Positions 38,501 through 50,500 of a stretch of 64,000 nt of DNA are shown here, one piece after another. Below the pieces are notes generated by a model that was given only the letters and a program-made list of their open reading frames with translations, ran no database searches and was not told the origin of the DNA. The DNA is from Neoarius graeffei (Eukaryota > Chordata > Actinopteri > Siluriformes > Ariidae). Position 1 is the first letter of the stretch; each line of letters opens with the position of its first letter. The DNA is taken from positions 15,004,915 through 15,068,914 of the forward strand of contig NC_083572.1 of NCBI RefSeq assembly GCF_027579695.1. The letters run 5' to 3'. The position numbers were made by a program, and so were the translations under genes.

Positions 38501-41500
38501 GCTTTATGCATGTTTGGAAATACAAGCAACGAAGCAGCACAGCAAATGCCATTAGAATAGTGAGTCATCAGAGCGTCATTAGAGTGAGTGCGCAGTCCTA
38601 CTGTTGTGTCAATTATAATGCACAATAATCAGTATTATAGCAACCCCCATCCAAACTCTAGGGGAGTTTCCATAGCAATTGGAGACCTGTGGTTGCTGGG
38701 CAACAGCATCTACTACTAGAAGGGGGGGGGGGCACCTTAGGGGGTTTGGCTGGTTGTTTGAACAATGCAACCTTTGAGATGCTCTTTTTATGTTTGGGAA
38801 AATTCAGTAATAATTAATACACTGTCCAAATAATAATACATCCATCCATTATCTGTACAGCTTATCAACAGGGGAAGCTGGAGTCAATCCCAGTTGACTT
38901 TGGGCACTCACATTCATACCTGTGGGCGATTTTAACATAGCCAGCTGATCGTCTTTGGACTGTGGCAGAAAACCCACACAGGCACAGGGAGAACATACAA
39001 AGTCTACATAGTGGACCCCTAGTTGGATGTGAGATTTGAACTCTGGACGTTCTTGCTGTGAGGCAATAGTGCAAAGCACTGCACCACTCCATTGTAATAA
39101 TAATAATCATCATCATCTCATCTCATTATCTCTAGCCGCTTTATCCTTCTACAGGGTCGCAGGCAAGCTGGAGCCCATCCCAGCTGACTACGGGCGAAAG
39201 GCGGGGCACACCCTGGACAAGTCGCCAGGTCATCACAGGGCTGACACATAGACACAGACAACCATTCACACTCACATTCACACCTACGGTCAATTTAGAG
39301 TCACCAGTTAACCTAACCTGCATGTCTTTGGACTGTGGGGGAAACCGGAGCACCCGGAGGAAACCCACGTGGACACGGGGAGAACATGCAAACTCCACAC
39401 AGAAAGGCCCTCGCCGGCCCCGGGGCTCGAACCCAGGACCTTCTTGCTGTGAGGCGACAGCGCTAACCACTACACCACCGTGCCGCCATCATCATCATCT
39501 TAAATAAAATTAAACTCAAATAAAGCATGATAACAATAAGATTTATGTGTACAATATAGTAGTATGGACGTTCATATTGACATTTTATTAGGTACACCCA
39601 CCTAGTACCTACACTTGTTGGCCCTTATCAATTGTGCCTACCATACAAGTGGACCGTTTAATAATATACAGTTATTGACTGTAGTAGGAAACTGAAATTG
39701 GATTCCATCTGTGGACATTTTGACAGCTGGTACCTGATTATAAACTAAAGTTTATATTACATTAATGGCATTTAGCAGACATTCTTATCCAGAGGTGGCA
39801 TGGTGGTGTAGTGGTTAGCACTACTGCCTCACAGTAAGAAGGTTCTGGGTTCAAGCCCAGTGGCTGACAGGGGCCTTTCTGTGTGGAGTTTACATATTGT
39901 CTTTGTGGGCTTGTTCTGGTTGCCCCAGTAGTCCAAAGACATGCAGGTTAGGCTAACTGGTAGCTCCAAATTGACCATAGGTGTGAATGGTTGTTTGTCT
40001 CTATGTGTAAGCACTGCAATTATCTAGCAGCTTGTACCCTGCCTCTTGCCTATAGTCAGCTGGGATAGGCTCCAGCTTGCCTGTGACCCTACACAGAGTA
40101 AGTGGTTATGGATAACGGATGGATGGATCTTATCTGGAGCAGTTGGGAGTTAGGTGCCTTGCTCACGGGCACTTCAGCCATTCCTGTTGGTCCAGGGAAT
40201 CGAACCAGCAACTTTTTGGCCTCTAACCATTAGGTCATATTCATTTAGCTATGGCTTGTAGCTATCCAATAACTTGATTAAAGCTTGACATTTATCATGC
40301 AAGGAAATCACAGTTAGCTAGCAAGGTTTTCGAGATGTTTTCATAGACTGTTTTACTGCCATGTTTGTTAAACTATAATAAAGTGTGGCAGCCTGGGAAA
40401 CTTTATCCAACAGGATGATAACCTTGGCAAGATTAAATAATAAATAAAATATTTCCACTTTGCTTTGGTGAAATATATTTATGGTTTCTGAAAGTTGGTG
40501 TCAATGTGTGTTATAAATAGAAAAACCCAATTTTGATCATAAAATGAAATTTCATTCTTTGGCTGTTTGCCAGAATTCAGACACAGCGATTTCTGATGGG
40601 TTTTCCCAGGCCTCCACACATATCTGGTCAGTGATGGTCCTATGGTTGTCCGAAGTGTTCTAACAAATTGTGGACAGCAGAGAGATGAACTACAGACAGT
40701 AACTGTATATCATGCAAAGAGCCTGGGCCAATGAGTGTCAAAGACAGCCATGTTTAAAGACCTCATATTATAAGGTTGTGTCTGGCATTTTGGTCAATCA
40801 CAAAAAACTTCATCACTGCAGGATATTTTAGTGTGATATTTAGTTCTCTAAATTCACAGATAAACTTGATTTGAGCGAACTGTTTTCTAAGATAAATACA
40901 GACCATGGGTGGCTCTAGCTAATCAAAATCCAAGTTCTCCAAGACTTGAAGCTTCAGAATGGCAAACAAAATAGGAATGTTTTATCTGCTAATGTTTTAT
41001 GTATTTTCAATCAGTTTAAGTTAAAGTAAAAGTACACTGCCTGGCCAAAAATAAGTTACTGTTTGGATTTAAATAAGTAAATATTTAAGAGCCTTTGATT
41101 GGATAATTACTGCAGTGATTTACAGTGGTGCTTGAAAATTTTGTGAACCCTTTAGTATTTTCGAAATTTCTGCATAAATATGACCTAAAACAGCATCATA
41201 TTTTCACGCAAGTCCTAAAAGTATATAAAGAGAACCCAGTTAAACAAATGAGACAAAATTATTATACTTGGTCATTTAGTTATTGAGGAAAATGATCCAA
41301 TATTGCATATCTGTGAGTGGCAAAAGTATGTGAACCTCTAGGTTAGCAGTTAATTTGAAGATGAAATTAGAGTCAGGTGTTTTCAATCAATGGGATGACA
41401 ATCAGGTGTGAGTGGGCACCCTGTTTTATTTAAAGAACAGGGATCTATCAAAGTCTGATCTTCACACCACATGTTTGTGGAAGTGTATCATGGCACGAAC

Positions 41501-44500
41501 AAAGAAGATTTCTGAAGACATCAGAAAAAGTATTGTTGTTGCTCATCGGGCTGGAAAAGGTTACAAAACCATCTCTAAAGAGTTTGGACTCCACCAATCC
41601 ACAGTCAGACAGATTGTGTACAGATGGAAGAAATTCAAGACCATTGTTACCCTCCCCAGGACTGGTCGACCAACAAAGATCACTCCAAGAGCAAGGTGTG
41701 TAATAGTCGGCGAGGTCACAAAGGACCCCAGGGTAACTTCTAAGCAACTGAAGGCCTCTCTCACATTGGTTAATGTTAATGTTCATGAGTCCACCATCAG
41801 GAGAACACTGAACAACAATGGTGTGCATAGCAGGGTTGCAAGGAGAAAGCCACTGCTCTCCAAAAAGAACACTGCTGCTTATCTGCAGTTTGCTAAAGAT
41901 CACATGGACAAGCCCGAAGGCTATTGGAAAAATGTTTTGTGGACGGATGAGATCAAAATAGAACTTTTTGGTTTAAATGAGAAGCGTTATGATTGGAGAA
42001 AGGAAAACACTGCATTCCAGTATAAGAACCTTATCCCATCTGTAAAACATGGTGGTGGTAGTATCATGGTTTGGGCCTGTTTTGCTGCATCTGGGCCAGG
42101 ACAGCTTGCCATCATTGATGGAACAATGAATTCTGAATTATACCAGCGAATTCTAAAGGAAAATGTCAGGACATCTGTCCATGAACTGAATCTCAAGAGA
42201 AGGTGGGTCATGCAGCAAGACAACGACCCTAAGCACACAAGTCATTCTACCAAAGAATGGTTAAAGAAGAATAAAGTTAATGTTTTGGAATGGCCAAGTC
42301 AAAATTCTGACCTTAATCCAATCGAAATGTTGTGGAAGGACCTGAAGCGAGCAGTTCATGCAAGGAAACCCACCAACGTCCCAGAGTTGAAGCTGTTCTG
42401 TATGGAGGAATGGGCCCAAATTCCTCCAAGCCGGTGTGCAGGAGTGATCAACAGTTACCGGAAATGTTTAGTTGCAGTTATTGCTGCACAAGGGGGTCAC
42501 ACCTGATACTGAAAGCAAAGGTTCACATACTTTTGCCACTCACAGATATGTAATATTGAATCATTTTCCTCAATAAATAAATGACCAAGTATAATATTTT
42601 TGTCTCATTTGTTTAACTGGGTTCTCTTTATCTACTTTTAGAACTTGTGTGAAAATCTGATGATATTTTAGGTCATATTTATGCAGAAATATAGAACATT
42701 CTAAAGGGTTCACAAAATTTTCAAGCACCACTTTATGTGTTTCAGGTGGTAACAATTCTTTTAACCCTAACTGATGCAGTGAGTAGCTTCTCATTTCTTA
42801 AACAAACATGTCGGAAGACGTATCCCATGCTCATGGAAAAGATGTTACTGTTTCAGAAGGGTCGAATTATTGGCCTGCATCAAGCAAAGAAAACAGCTAA
42901 GACTACTGAAATGTCTGGAACTGGGTTAAGAACTGTCCAACGCATTATTAAAACCTGGAAGGATAGTGGTGAACCATCAACTTTGCAGAAAAAAAATGTG
43001 ATTGGAAAAAACTCCTGACTGACCATGATCAGAGATCACTTAAATGTTGGTGAAGTCTAATTATATATAAAAAAAAGTCAACAGAAGAACTCACAGCTAT
43101 GTTTAATAGTGAAATTAAGAGTGTGTCCACACTCACAATGTGATGAAAACTCACAAGATTGAGACTAAACAGCTGTGTAGTCATAAGGAAACAACCTGTT
43201 TATAAGATGAATCAGGATAAGGGGCTTCAATTTGCTTGGGAGCATAGAGATTGGACTCTGGAGCAATGGAAAAAGGTCATGCGATTTGATGAGTCCAGAT
43301 TGACCCTATTCTTGAGTGATGGGTGTGTCAGGGTAAGAAAGTAAGCGAATGAAGTGATGCACCGATCATCCATAGTGGCCACTATACAAGCCTCTGGAGG
43401 CAGTGTTATGATCTGGGGTTGCTTCAGTTGGTCAGGTCAAGGCTCAGCAACACTATGGGGCAATAAAATGAAGTCAGCTGACGACCTGAATGTACTGAAT
43501 GGCCAGGCTATCACATCAATGGATTTTTTTTCTTCCCTGATGGCACGGGCATAAAATTAGGGCTCAAATTGTGAAAGAGTGGTTCAGGAAGCATGAGGAA
43601 TCATTTTCCCACATGAATTGGCCACCACAGAGTCCCGACCTTAACCTCATTGAGAATCTTTGGGATGCTGGAGAAGACCTTGCGCAGTGGTTCGACTCTC
43701 CCATCCTCAACACAAGATCTCATCTCATTATCTCATTATCTCTAGCCACTTTATCCTGTTCTACAGGGTCGCAGGCAAGCTGGAGCCTATCCCAGCTGAC
43801 TACAGGCGAAAGGCAGGGTACACCCTGGACAAGTCGCCAGGTCATCACAGGGCTGACACATAGACACAGACAACCATTCACACTCACATTCACACCTACG
43901 GTCAATTTAGCGTCACTAGTTAACCTAACCTGCATGTCTTTGGACTGTGGGGGAAACCGGAGCACCCGGAGGAAACCCACGCGGACACGGGGAGAACATG
44001 CAAACTCCGCACAGAAAGGCCCTCGCCGGCCACGGGGCTCAACACAAGATCTCTGTGAAAAATTAATACAACTCTGGACTGATATAAATGTTGTAATATT
44101 GCATAAGTTTATAGAAACAATGCCACGGCGAATGCATGCTGTGATCAAACCTAAAGGCAGTCCAATCAAATATTTCTGTGCACAACATTTTTTTTTTTTT
44201 TTTTTTTTGCGCAGTGACTGTGTATGAAAAAATGGGCCTTAGTCTGTCAGACTTGCTGGTCTTATGTGTAAAAGTCATGGCACATTAGAAAATCTTCAGT
44301 GGTTATTGTATTCAGGGGGAAAAAATGGGCCTTAGACTGTCAGACTTGCTGGTCTTATGTGTAAAAGTCATGGCACATTAGAAAATCTTCAGTGGTTATT
44401 GTATTCAGGGGTTATTGTAGCTAATGTCAAATAACATTAGTATTTAAATATTATCAAAATTAGTTTGTGACATGCAAAGTGCTGACACTAAAGTGAACTT

Positions 44501-47500
44501 TTTAACTTGAGAGTTTGAGATGTGTGTGTGCTTGTCCAGAAAAGATGCATGTTCTAATATACTTTAATATAGCTATATGGATAAGGGTTTAAAAAAAAGA
44601 GATTTTAAAGGTGCAATAGTCAATTTTTTTCTCACTAATACTATGAGTCAGCTGGAAAAATATACAGAACATGAATTTGAAACAAAAAAAAAATGATGGT
44701 TTAAGCCATAAGTATTACAAGGGTGAGAAAGCTCATTTGGAAAACTGCATTAAGGTCTGGAATGAATGTTTGTATTTACATAACTCTCCTGTCAGTCATT
44801 TTATAGACCACTCCCTCACAGCCTTTCACTCCACCCCTTGCTAACATGCTAATACTGCAGCCTGCTAACTTTTTCCTTGCTACTGTTGCCTCTGGCTTGC
44901 TCAGTAGAGATCAGCCTAAATCTGTATCAGTAGTGGTTAGCACTGTTGCCTCACAGCAAGAAGGTTCTGGGTTCAAGCCCAGAGGTCGGTGGGGGCCTTT
45001 CTGTATGGAGTTTCCATGTTCTCCCTGTGTCCGCGTGGGTTTCCTCCAGGTGCTCCGGTTTCCCCCACAATCCAAAGACATGCAGGTTAGGCTAACTGGT
45101 GACTCTAAATTGACTGTAGAGGTGAGTGTGAATGGTTGTTTGTCTCTGTGTGTCAGCCCTGCGATGATCGGGCGACTTGTCCAGGGTGTACCCCACCTCT
45201 CGCCCATAGTCAGCTGGGCGAGGCTCCAGCTCGCCCACGACTCTGCACAAGATAAGCGGTTACGGATAATGGATGGATGGATGATACTGGGGAGGCACAT
45301 TGGTGTAGTGGTTAGCACTGTCACCTCACAGCAAACAAGTTCTGGGTTTGAACCTGCCGGTCGACTCGGGCCTTTCTGTGCAGAGTTTGCATGTTCTCCA
45401 TGTGCCTGCAAGGGTTTCCTCTGGGTGCTCTGGTTTCCTCCCACATTCTAAAGACATGTAGATTACTCTAAATTGCCCATTGGTATGAATGTGAGTGTGA
45501 ATTGTTATCTATCTCTCCTGTAATACAACCCCGATTCCAAAATAGTTGGGACAAAGTACAAATTGTAAATAAAAATGGAATGCAACAATTTACAAATTTC
45601 AAAAACTGATATTGTATTCACAATAGAACATAGACAACATATCAAATGTCGAAAGTGAGACATTTTGAAATTTCATGCCAAATATTGGCTCATTTGAAAT
45701 TTCATGACAGCAACACATCTCAAAAAAGTTGGGACAGGGGCAATAAGAGACTGGAAAAGTTAAAGGTGCAAAAAAGGAACAGCTGGAGGACCAAATTGCA
45801 ACTCATTAGGTCAATTGGCAATAAGTCATTAACATGACTGGGTATAAAAAGAGCAACTTGGAGTGGCAGCAGCTCTCAGAAGTAAAGATGGGAAGAGGAT
45901 CACCAATCCCCCTAATTCTGCGCCGACAAGTAGTCGAGCAATATCAGAAAGGAGTTTGACAGTGTAAAATTGCAAAGAGTTTGAACATATCATCATCTAC
46001 AGTGCATAATATCATCAAAAGATTCAGAGAATCTGGAAGAATCTCTGTGCATAAGGGTCAAGGCCGGAAAACCATACTGGGTGCCCATTATCTTCAGGCC
46101 CTTAGACGGCAGTGCATCACATACAGGCATGCTTCTGTATTGGAAATCACAAAATGGGCTCAGGAATATTTCCAGAGAACATTATCTGTGAACACAATTC
46201 ACCATGCCATCCGCCGTTGCCAGCTAAAACTCTATAGTTCAAAGAAGAAGCCGTACCTATACATGATCCAGAAGCGCAGACGTCTTCTCTGGGCCAAGGC
46301 TCATTTAAAATGGGCTGTGGCAAAGTGGAAAACTGTTCTGTGGTCAGACAAATCAAAATTTGAAGTTTTTTATGGAAATCAGGGACGCCGTGTCATTCGG
46401 ACTAAAGAGGAAAAGGACGACCCGAGTTGTTATCAGCGCTCAGTTCAGAAGCCTGCATCTCTGATGGTATGGGGTTGCATTAGTGCGTGTGGCATGGACA
46501 GCTTACACATCTGGAAAGACACCATCAATGCTGAAGGGTATATCCAGGTTCTAGAGCAACATATGCTCCCATCCAGACGACGTCTCTTTCAGGGAAGACC
46601 TTGCATTTTCCAACATGACAATGCCAAACCATATACTGCATCAATTACAGCATCATGGCTGCGTAGAAGAAGGGTCCGGGTACTGAACTGGCCAGCCTGC
46701 AGTCCAGATCTTTCACCCATAGAAAACATTTGGCGGATCATAAAACAGAAGATACGACAAAAAAGACCTAAGACAGTTGAGCAACTAGAATCCTACATTA
46801 GACAAGAATGGGTTAACATTTCTATCCCTAAACTTGAGCAACTTGTCTCCTCAGTCCCCAGACGTTTACAGACTGTTGTAAAGAGAAAAGGGGATGTCTC
46901 ACAGTGGTAAACATGGCCTTGTTCCAACTTTTTTGAGATGTATTGTTGTCATGAAATTTAAAATCACCTAAATTTTCTCTTTAAATTATACATTTTTTCA
47001 GTTTAAACATTTGATGTGTCATCTATGTTCTATTCTGAATAAAATATGGAATTTTGAAACTTCCACATCATTGCATTCCGTTTTTATTTACAATTTGTAC
47101 TTTGTCCCAACTTTTTTGGAATCGGGGTTGTAGACTGGCGACCTGTAAAGTACCCTGCCTCTCACCCAATGTCAGCTGGGATTGGCTTCAGCTTCCCCTG
47201 TGACCCACAATGGATAAGTGGTATAGAAAGTGAACGAATTAAATTTAAAGTGAATTATGTCTAGTTGTACCACTGCTTTGTATTCATTGCGGATGTCCAT
47301 GTCCATCACTGAGGCCGATGCGATACACATCTTTATGCACTGCAGACGATTTGATATATAAAAGATACATATGAAGCAACTACTCCTACTGCTGCGATAC
47401 GATACAATATGATTAACCCCACTGCAATGCAGTGTGATTTGAAACAATCTGATGCAACACAGTATGATGCGATGCAGTTCAATATGGTAGCTCTTCCACC

Positions 47501-50500
47501 TCGATGATAATCCTCCATGTGACTCGAGGGGGGGTCTGATCATAGACATAAACATAGACACCGCATTGAGCTGGTGGCCCGTTGCTGGGATACGTCAGAG
47601 TGTCCGTCATATTGGATGTGGCAAATCTTCCCCGTAAACCAATGCAAGTAAATGGACTGAACTTCATAAAGCCCCTTTCTACAATAATATTTAACTCGAT
47701 GCCTTTTATTCACCCATTAAGACACACACATATATATTTGGGAAACAAACAGGCATCAAAACAACATATATAACTTTTAATGTGATGGTTATAAATAGCG
47801 TGCGAAATACCCTGTACACTGCAAACTAGCGACAGATACGCGATAGATAGCTCAGGTAAGCTAATCAGTCAGCATACCATAGCAAGCTACCAAAACCTGA
47901 GGCCACAATAACCAACCTACAAGACTGAATATGATAAATGATGGAAATAGTGGAAAAACTGGAAATAGTGAATGAAAATAAAAATTTACTGTTTTATTTA
48001 TTGAGTCAACACACAGACCTACTCTCGTTGAATAAAGTGAGCTGAATGACCGCCAAACTGAGTTCGGCCAGGTTCTAACATCATACCAAAACAAAATACA
48101 TCACTGAAAGGTTAAAAACATTCATCATACGTTCAAAAACGTTCATCATAGTGTGGCACTGTATTATCTAATTCTCACTGCTTATAACTATACACCTACC
48201 CGGTGGAGATGAGCTGGGAAACTGAAGACTGAAGGAACAGCTCCCTCTCTGATCCTGACTGTCTGACCTGCTCTGTCAAAATCCTCCATTCTGAAGTGTT
48301 CACTGCAGAGCATGGATGACGGAGTAGCAGAAAACCCTTCCCATCGCACAGCTGTCTCCCACTGCTTTTTCATGTCTTTATTTTTGGGAAACCTACATAG
48401 TATGTGAAAAGTTAGCTAAGCAACTAACAACAATCAGCGTAGTTACGAAGGAAATACTTCGTTGTTTGGAGACAGGTTTCACCGAGCGGCTATTATGCGC
48501 GAGACTTCATATTAGCCACAAAGTCAGAAAAATCTGTTCGTAAAATTACGTTATAATGACCAAATACAATGAAAAGTATTTTTCCAGTCTCACCTGTGAA
48601 AGGTAATCCCATGTGATCTCGTTTGGATGGTAAACCTGTTGGTACAGTTAAACGCAGCACATGAATGAGGCATCTTTATTCTCGGCTACTGTCTAGACGC
48701 TATACCAGAGACGGTTGAAGAATCTCCACTTTGCCACATCCAATATGGCGGCGAGGATGACGTATGATTCTACGCAGAAGGCGGCGTCTATGTTTACATG
48801 TCTATGGGGTCTGATGTGAGAAGGGACTTTTATTTTGAAATCCGGTTGGCGCTATGCCAAGAAAGCAACAGGGACTTTTATTTTGAAATCTCACTGGCAC
48901 CATGGTGAGTGAGCCACAGTGAGCAAGTCACCACAGAGCCTCCAGTTTTCGTGCCATATACCCTTCTGTGACTCACCCGGACACCCTCCAAGTCCAACTT
49001 GGCCAAGAGACTTGACGAGACTTGGCCACTGACAGTAGTGGAGATGACAAAGCGTGCATGAGAAACAATTTAGAGAGGAGGAATTAATCTAAATCTAAAA
49101 TTATTTGTCAAAATGTATTGGTCACATTTCTATACAGTATAATAAAGGCATAGGGCCTCTATTAATAGTTATACATTAATAAATAGGATTTTAATGATGC
49201 ATCCCAGTTTCATTCCAAATGGAATCCACACGTTTTTAATCAGGGCATTCACATTGTGAACTCTGAAATCAGTGCACCAATGTGAATCAGTGACTCTTAC
49301 AATCCCTGGTGTTCACTCACTCACGTCTTCCAGCTTGTCCCACTTACTACCAGTGTTGTAGTCGAGTCACTAAACCTCGAATCCAAGTCCAGTCTCGAGT
49401 CCCCAGTGTTCAAGTCTAAGTCATTAAAAAAATTTCGAGTCGAGTCCAAGACTCCAACTGCACAATTTAGCGATGGCTGTTTTGGCGCCATTAACATGAG
49501 TTTGTTCCTGAACATGACGTATGAACAGGTGAATGTGCATTCTCTTTGTCAGGGAGTGCGAAGTGTTCCGTCAGAGATGATTGGGAGACGGATGTGAGTG
49601 CAGAAGGTGTGTTTATTAATACAAGTGAAGACAGGTAAACAATCCAGAATGGCAGGCAAAATCGTAAAACAGTGAAACAGGCAATAAGTCGAGTGAGGCA
49701 CAAACAAGCTATCGTAGACTCGGCAGAATCAAAGACGGGAAACAGGAAATCAGGAAACCAAACAAGGAAATAAGGCCCGGTAATGTGTCAGCAACACAAC
49801 TCAATACTTCGAAAGTAAGTGTTTTTTCACAGTTTTTATATTGGCGTGCTGATTGGACCTTAATCCTGTGCAGGTGCGAGTCGTTTATGGCGCAAACGCG
49901 AGAGTCCGCTTGGCGCGCGTGCTGTCCAGAGCGTACCTGAGAGTCTATCTTATGCACGCGCCAAGGTGCACAGGTGTGACACTCTTGCACAAAATTAGTC
50001 CAAAAATTAATGTAAATATCTTATGGTAAATTATTATGGCATGTTAAAAAAAAAAATCAGAGTCCTCGTCTCCAGTTTACGAGTCTGAGTGCAGTTAATG
50101 CACAAGTCGGAGTCATCAGTGCTAAAGTCCGAGTCCTTAAAACTAGGGCACGAGTCGGACTCGAGTACTACAAGCCTGCTTACTACATGTCTCCTACTGA
50201 TCCGCATGTCATATTAATTGGAGCATAGTGTTATGCCAGATGCCCTTCCTGCCGCAACCCTCCCATTTCCAGGCTTAGGAAGCAACCATTCACACCTACA
50301 GACAATTTAGAGTAGCCAGTTAACCTGGCTGCATGTCTTTGGACTGTGGGGAAAACTCAGACACAGGCAGAGGCAGAACATGCAAACTCAACACAGAAAG
50401 GCCCCGACCAGCCACTGGGCTCAAACCCAGAACCTTCTTGCTGTGAAGCAACACTGCGAACCACTGCGCCACCCCTTACAAGCCCCAGTGTTCATGGGAG

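Larger units (their letters stand above)
45289..47230 (+). mobile_element. Old SINE interrupted by a Tc1 element
   Basis: The SINE head and body run 45289-45525 (GAGGCACATTGGTGTAGTGG ...) and its 3' part continues at 47131-47230 (GACTGGCGACCTGTAAAG ... GGATAAGTGGTATAG). The Tc1 at 45526-47130 lies between. Confidence 0.88.

Noticed and set aside
41412..41489. Upstream ATG extending the open Tc1 transposase by 26 residues
   Set aside because: Sister copies and family length place the start at MARTKK; the upstream part lies in the transposon leader.
44227..44411. CRISPR-like or regulatory repeat
   Set aside because: Only two 93-bp units in direct tandem with no spacers; a simple duplication in a vertebrate genome.
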